In this document: positions 22,873 through 25,593 of the stretch, piece by piece
Position numbering within the stretch: the stretch's first letter is position 1
How the letters are laid out: every line of letters begins with the position of its first letter
NCBI GenBank assembly: GCA_045593405.1
Contig: JAZNWN010000035.1
Span: forward strand, 1 to 25,593
Source: UMGS1933 sp045593405
GTDB taxonomy: Bacteria > Bacillota > Clostridia > TANB77 > CAG-508
DNA length: 25,593 bases
Direction: 5' to 3'
Position numbers and translations under genes: made by a program
Notes under the pieces: model-generated
Database searches by the model: none
The model's input: the letters and a program-made list of their open reading frames with translations, nothing else
Told to the model about the DNA's origin: nothing

Positions 22873-22900
22873 AAAGGGCGTTTTATAAAAACGCCCTTTT
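22873..22900 (+). terminator. Rho-independent terminator of rpsB-tsf
   Basis: AAAGGGCGTTTT (22873-22884) and AAAACGCCCTTT (22888-22899), 12-bp perfect stem with a short loop and T tract within the 3' arm. Confidence 0.85.
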
Positions 22901-23051
22901 AAAATATTGTTCAGCAGGTAAATAAAATTTATATAGAAAACGTAGGAGGGCGACCATTGGTTGTCTGTTCTTGCATGGCATTTTTTAATAAAAAATTTGT
23001 AATAAGTATGCTTTCATAGAGTTGACGCGCTAATAGCACTCCCTTACATGT

Positions 23052-23104
23052 TTGACACAATCTTAATAAAAATGCTATAATTTAAATAGATTTCCGAGAG
23101 GAAA
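23052..23104 (+). promoter_or_regulatory. Consensus promoter and leader hairpin of the cysteine-rich peptide gene
   Basis: TTGACA (23052-23057), 18-bp spacer, TATAAT (23076-23081) preceded by TGC as an extended -10, start near 23088. The leader begins with TTTCC-GAGA-GGAAA (23091-23104), a perfect stem capped by a GNRA tetraloop at the very 5' end of the transcript, which could stabilise the mRNA. Confidence 0.85.
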
Positions 23105-23130
23105 CAAAAACTATTTTTGGAGGAAACACC

Positions 23131-23295
23131 ATGGAGAATAACAATAAGCAGTGCTTAAATCACCGTTGTAGTGGAGGTTATGGGGATGCCCCTGAAAAGG
23201 TCAAGGTTAACCCCAACAATTGCCGTTGCAGTGGTGGTGCACCTGTGGAAGGGGATACCAAACCTCATCCGAAAAGCCATCGTTGTGGAGGCTAA
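23131..23295 (+). CDS. 54-residue cysteine-rich repeat peptide, unknown
   Basis: Too short for most gene callers. Start ATG 23131 has GGAGG at 23119-23123. The peptide has cysteines C8, C13, C31, C33 and C52 and three repeats at about 20-residue spacing: HRCSGG (11-16), CRCSGG (31-36) and a shortened HRCGG ending the protein (50-54), joined by Pro/Lys/Asn-rich linkers. There is no signal peptide, membrane segment or hydrophobic core. G+C is about 48% (80 of 165 bases) against roughly 30% nearby, with more C/G-ending codons. It is a complete transcription unit: perfect promoter, leader hairpin, and strong terminator 12 bases after the stop. It could be a modified-peptide (RiPP) precursor, a metal-binding peptide, or a small secreted or spore protein; no modification enzyme is adjacent. 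I do not know a family for it. Confidence 0.75.
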   Translation: MENNNKQCLNHRCSGGYGDAPEKVKVNPNNCRCSGGAPVEGDTKPHPKSHRCGG

Positions 23296-23306
23296 CTCCA
23301 AAACAG

Positions 23307-23345
23307 GAGTTCCAAGTAGCTTAGGCTACTTTGGAACTCTTTTTA
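23307..23345 (+). terminator. Strong terminator of the peptide gene
   Basis: GAGTTCCAAGTAGC (23307-23320) and GCTACTTTGGAACTC (23325-23339) pair over 14 bp with one bulged T, loop TTAG, then TTTTT. Confidence 0.9.
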
Positions 23346-23416
23346 TTGCTGCTAAGTAGGTTTAATTAATATATTAAATAATATTATTCCTCTCCCTTTA
23401 TTTTTACTGTTTCAAA

Positions 23417-23425
23417 TGATATAAT
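23417..23425 (+). promoter_or_regulatory. Possible ymdB extended -10 promoter
   Basis: TGATATAAT (TATAAT at 23420-23425) gives a good extended -10 about 30 bases before ymdB; no -35 hexamer near consensus is at 17 bp, only CTTTAT. Confidence 0.4.
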
Positions 23426-23453
23426 AGATAAAAAGTTAAAGGAGATATGTATA

Positions 23454-24227
23454 ATGAAGATTTTTGTTGTTGGAGATATTGTTGGAAATATTGGAGTAAA
23501 TAAAGTTAAACAAATATTGCCACAATTTATAAAAAAAGAGAATATAGATTTTGTGATAGCAAATGGAGAAAATTCAGCAGATGGTATGGGAATTACAAGT
23601 AAAATATTTAAAGACCTAATGTTTTCAGGTGTGAATGTAGTTACAATGGGAAATCACACTTGGGGTAAAAAAGATATATTTAATATAATAGAAAATGAGA
23701 ATTTATTAAGACCAGCTAATTACCCTAAAGATGTGCTTGGAAATGGATATGGTATTTATGAATGTAATGGAAAAGCAATATGTGTAATTAATTTAATTGG
23801 AAGAGTAGACATGAATGTACTTTCAGAAAACCCATTTATAGTTGTAAAAGAAATTATAGATGAAGTAAAGCCTATGGTAGATATTATTATAGTTGATTTC
23901 CATGCAGAAGCTACTGCTGAAAAAATAGCTATGAGTTATTATCTAGATGGAAAAGTAACTTGCATTTATGGAACACATACACATGTACAAACAGCAGATG
24001 AACAGATTTTAGAAAATGGAACAGCTTATATAACAGATGTTGGAATGACAGGCCCAAAAAAATCTGTTATAGGAATGGAAGTTGAAGCATCTATAAAAAG
24101 ATTTGTAACAACTCTTCCAGAAAGATATAAAGTAAGTGATGACCAAACGGCATTTTTAAATGGATGCCTTTTGGAGATAAATGACAAAATTTGTCGAGTA
24201 GAAAATATTAAGAGAGTAAATTTGTAG
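23454..24227 (+). CDS. ymdB: YmdB family metallophosphoesterase
   Basis: Dinuclear-metal phosphodiesterase of the YmdB family; the Bacillus protein hydrolyses 2',3'-cyclic AMP and is needed for biofilm gene expression. The 257-residue protein has every metal ligand in the family positions: D8, E39 and N40 (NGENSADG), N67 and H68 (MGNHTW), H150 (VDFHAEAT), H175 and H177 (GTHTHVQT). GGAGAT lies 7 to 8 bases before the ATG. In Bacillus the neighbours are rny, ymdB and spoVS; here spoVS follows as expected but rny is not upstream, where the cysteine-rich peptide gene sits instead. Confidence 0.95.
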   Translation: MKIFVVGDIVGNIGVNKVKQILPQFIKKENIDFVIANGENSADGMGITSKIFKDLMFSGVNVVTMGNHTWGKKDIFNIIENENLLRPANYPKDVLGNGYGIYECNGKAICVINLIGRVDMNVLSENPFIVVKEIIDEVKPMVDIIIVDFHAEATAEKIAMSYYLDGKVTCIYGTHTHVQTADEQILENGTAYITDVGMTGPKKSVIGMEVEASIKRFVTTLPERYKVSDDQTAFLNGCLLEINDKICRVENIKRVNL

Positions 24228-24377
24228 AATTAAGTAAAATGTAAGTGTTTTATGCGATGAGAACTTCCTTTTTTTACCAAAAAAGTATGGACTTTATATT
24301 AAAGCTATAATATAAATATAAAGTAACAAATGAAACAAAAAATAAAGTTACAAAAATTATTTTTTAGGAGGCAAAAA

Positions 24378-24641
24378 ATGGAAGTTTTAAAAATTTCATC
24401 AAAATCAAATCCAAATTCAGTAGCAGGAGCAATTGCAGGATTGGTAAAAGAGAGTAACAAGGCAGAGATGCAAGCAATTGGTGCAGGAGCATTAAATCAA
24501 GCAGTTAAGGCGGTGGCAATAGCTAGAGGATTCGTTGCACCAGCAGGTGTAGACTTGGTATGTATACCAGCATTCGCTGAAGTAGAAGTTGAGGGCGAAA
24601 ATAGAACAGGAATGAAATTGATTATAGAATCAAGAAAATAG
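24378..24641 (+). CDS. spoVS: Stage V sporulation protein S
   Basis: Small Alba-fold-like protein needed for late sporulation (coat assembly) in Bacillus and also affecting cell division. The 87-residue product is nearly invariant in the family: MEVLKISSKSNPNSVAGAIA, then EMQAIGAGALNQAVKAVAIA, and GVDLVCIPAF. The reading frame is open 16 codons further upstream, but ATG 24378 has AGGAGG at 24366-24371 and matches the family start. It follows ymdB in the normal order. A TATAAT at 24306 suggests that it can also be transcribed on its own, though no clear -35 is visible. Confidence 0.97.
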   Translation: MEVLKISSKSNPNSVAGAIAGLVKESNKAEMQAIGAGALNQAVKAVAIARGFVAPAGVDLVCIPAFAEVEVEGENRTGMKLIIESRK

Positions 24642-24651
24642 AAATAATAAG

Positions 24652-24682
24652 AAGGGGCTAATTTATAATTAGCCCTTTTTTG
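24652..24682 (+). terminator. Rho-independent terminator after spoVS
   Basis: AAGGGGCTAATT and AATTAGCCCTTT form a stem of about 12 bp with a short AT loop and a T run (24676-24681). Confidence 0.85.
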
Positions 24683-24696
24683 TAATGCAAAGAAGA

Positions 24697-24878
24697 TAAA
24701 TAATAATTTATGAGATGGACACCTGTGGCGTAATTTGTAAGGAAGTAGTTCTATCTCCGCCGGTTAAAAAAATAGTGATTTACGGGCAGGAGTGGAACCC
24801 TGTCCCTACATTTTTATAAAATATTTTCCAAATACAAAATTCCAAACACAAAACACAAAACACATAAATTATTATTTA
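24697..24878. mobile_element. MITE-like element with perfect 16-bp terminal inverted repeats
   Basis: TAAATAATAATTTATG (24697-24712) and CATAAATTATTATTTA (24863-24878) are perfect inverted repeats bounding a 182-bp non-coding element. The interior carries the GGCGTAATTTGTA segment, a decayed TGTAGGGG hairpin unit (ending GTCCCTACA) and TTCCAAATACAAAATTCC. The copy at 18595-18770 matches over its full length in the opposite orientation, and bases 1-63 carry the end of a third. No transposase or open frame is inside, so it would need help in trans. Confidence 0.75.
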
Positions 24879-24894
24879 CTAGAAAGAAGATGTT

Positions 24895-25593
24895 ATGAAA
24901 GAAAAAAATTTTAAAATAATATTTTTTACAATCATAATAATATTAATAATTTTCGGGATTTATTATATTATAAAAAACAAAGACACAATTGCAAGTGATA
25001 TAAAAATAAAAAAAATAGAAAACAAAATATATAATGATATAATAATAGGTATAACAGATTTTGATACAATTAATCCGATATTATCTATAAATCAAGATAT
25101 TCAATATATATCTAAATTAATATATGAACCATTAATAAATATTGGACAAGAATTTAAACTAGAACAAGGGTTAGCAACTGAATGGAGCCAATTAGATGAT
25201 ACTACATATTTAATAAGGCTAGAAGAAAATAGAACTTGGCATAATGAAGAAAAATTTACAGCAAAAGATGTAGAATATACAATAAATTATATAAAAAATC
25301 ATGACACAATTTACAAAGATAATGTAAAGAATATTGAGAAAATAGAAATTATAAATGATTATACAATAAAAATATATTTGTTAGAACCCGAAGAAAGATT
25401 TGAATATATGTTATGCTTTCCAATAATTTGTGGAGAGGAGAATATAGGAACTGGGAATTTTTTTATAAATACTACTAATGAAAATGAAATAGCTTTACAA
25501 TCTAAAATAATTAAAAAGGAAATTAATATTAAAATATATGAAGATGCATCTAAATTATATAATGAATTTTCACGTGGAGAAATAGATTTAATG
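24895..25593 (+). CDS. Oligopeptide-type substrate-binding protein, membrane-anchored, 3' end cut off
   Basis: 233 codons are visible and the frame is still open at the window end. After a basic start, residues 5-25 are hydrophobic (FKIIFFTIIIILIIFGIYYI), then the mature part has the SBP_bac_5 N-terminal pattern: GITDFDTINPILS, YISKLIYEPLINIGQ, LATEWSQLDDTTYLIRL, WHNEEKFTAKDVEYTINYI. That family delivers peptides or other solutes to ABC importers. Unlike most Gram-positive members there is no lipobox cysteine, so it is probably held by an uncleaved membrane helix. The ribosome-binding site is weak (GAAAGAAGA). The MITE-like element ends 16 bases before the ATG. Partner permease genes would be beyond the window. 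Confidence 0.75.
   Translation, partial: MKEKNFKIIFFTIIIILIIFGIYYIIKNKDTIASDIKIKKIENKIYNDIIIGITDFDTINPILSINQDIQYISKLIYEPLINIGQEFKLEQGLATEWSQLDDTTYLIRLEENRTWHNEEKFTAKDVEYTINYIKNHDTIYKDNVKNIEKIEIINDYTIKIYLLEPEERFEYMLCFPIICGEENIGTGNFFINTTNENEIALQSKIIKKEINIKIYEDASKLYNEFSRGEIDLM

Noticed and set aside
22940..22985. Further TGTAGGGG repeat after tsf
   Set aside because: GTAGGAGGGCGACCATTGGT resembles the family but the stem no longer pairs well; at most a decayed copy.
23032..23037. Second -35 (TTGACG) upstream of the peptide promoter
   Set aside because: No -10-like hexamer lies at 16-19 bp downstream.
23171..23359. 62-codon open frame overlapping the cysteine-rich peptide gene
   Set aside because: It starts inside the peptide gene in another frame, has no ribosome-binding site, and runs through the terminator hairpin.

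Overview
The window is AT-rich DNA from a spore-forming, low-GC Firmicute, most likely an uncultured or gut-type clostridial lineage. The evidence is a set of Firmicute or sporulation genes (polC, gpr, spoVS, ytxC), an LPXTG surface protein, strong AGGAGG ribosome-binding sites and many short GC-rich dispersed repeats between genes. No rRNA, tRNA, CRISPR array, integrase or transposase gene was seen.

Layout. 1-5090: recG, a DUF1653 gene, the germination protease gpr (its ribosome-binding site lies inside a strong hairpin), a SAM methyltransferase and a convergent TraX-like membrane protein. 5266-8576 (minus strand): a DUF4912 protein with a histone-like basic tail, a GH57/DUF1957 alpha-glucan branching enzyme and a YtxC-like sporulation protein, read in that order. 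8819-16201 (plus strand): uppS, a structured leader, cdsA, rseP and polC, which is a rearranged remnant of the usual rpsB-tsf-pyrH-frr-uppS-cdsA-dxr-rseP-ispG-polC block. dxr and ispG are missing and repeats, plus a GC-richer 93-residue minus-strand gene, occupy the gaps. 16347-20910: an LPXTG protein, a Yip1-like membrane protein, a CofE-like ligase and a type IV pilin-like protein. 21140-22862: rpsB and tsf with a structured leader. 23131-23295: an isolated 54-codon cysteine-rich peptide gene with its own consensus promoter and terminator. 23454-24641: ymdB and spoVS. 24895-end: the 5' part of a membrane-anchored oligopeptide-binding (SBP_bac_5-like) protein.

The observations most worth following are: (1) PolC lacks the whole 3'-5' exonuclease domain that normally interrupts its PHP domain, with a clean in-frame junction, so proofreading must come from another protein or be absent; (2) the unannotated 54-residue peptide with three RC(S)GG repeats, about 48% G+C in a genome region near 30%, expressed as a monocistronic unit; (3) a roughly 180-bp MITE-like element with perfect 16-bp terminal inverted repeats, present in at least three places including both window edges; (4) many TGTAGGGG hairpins whose inner stems differ from copy to copy while still pairing; (5) a 100-nt paired leader with a competing hairpin directly before the cdsA ribosome-binding site.
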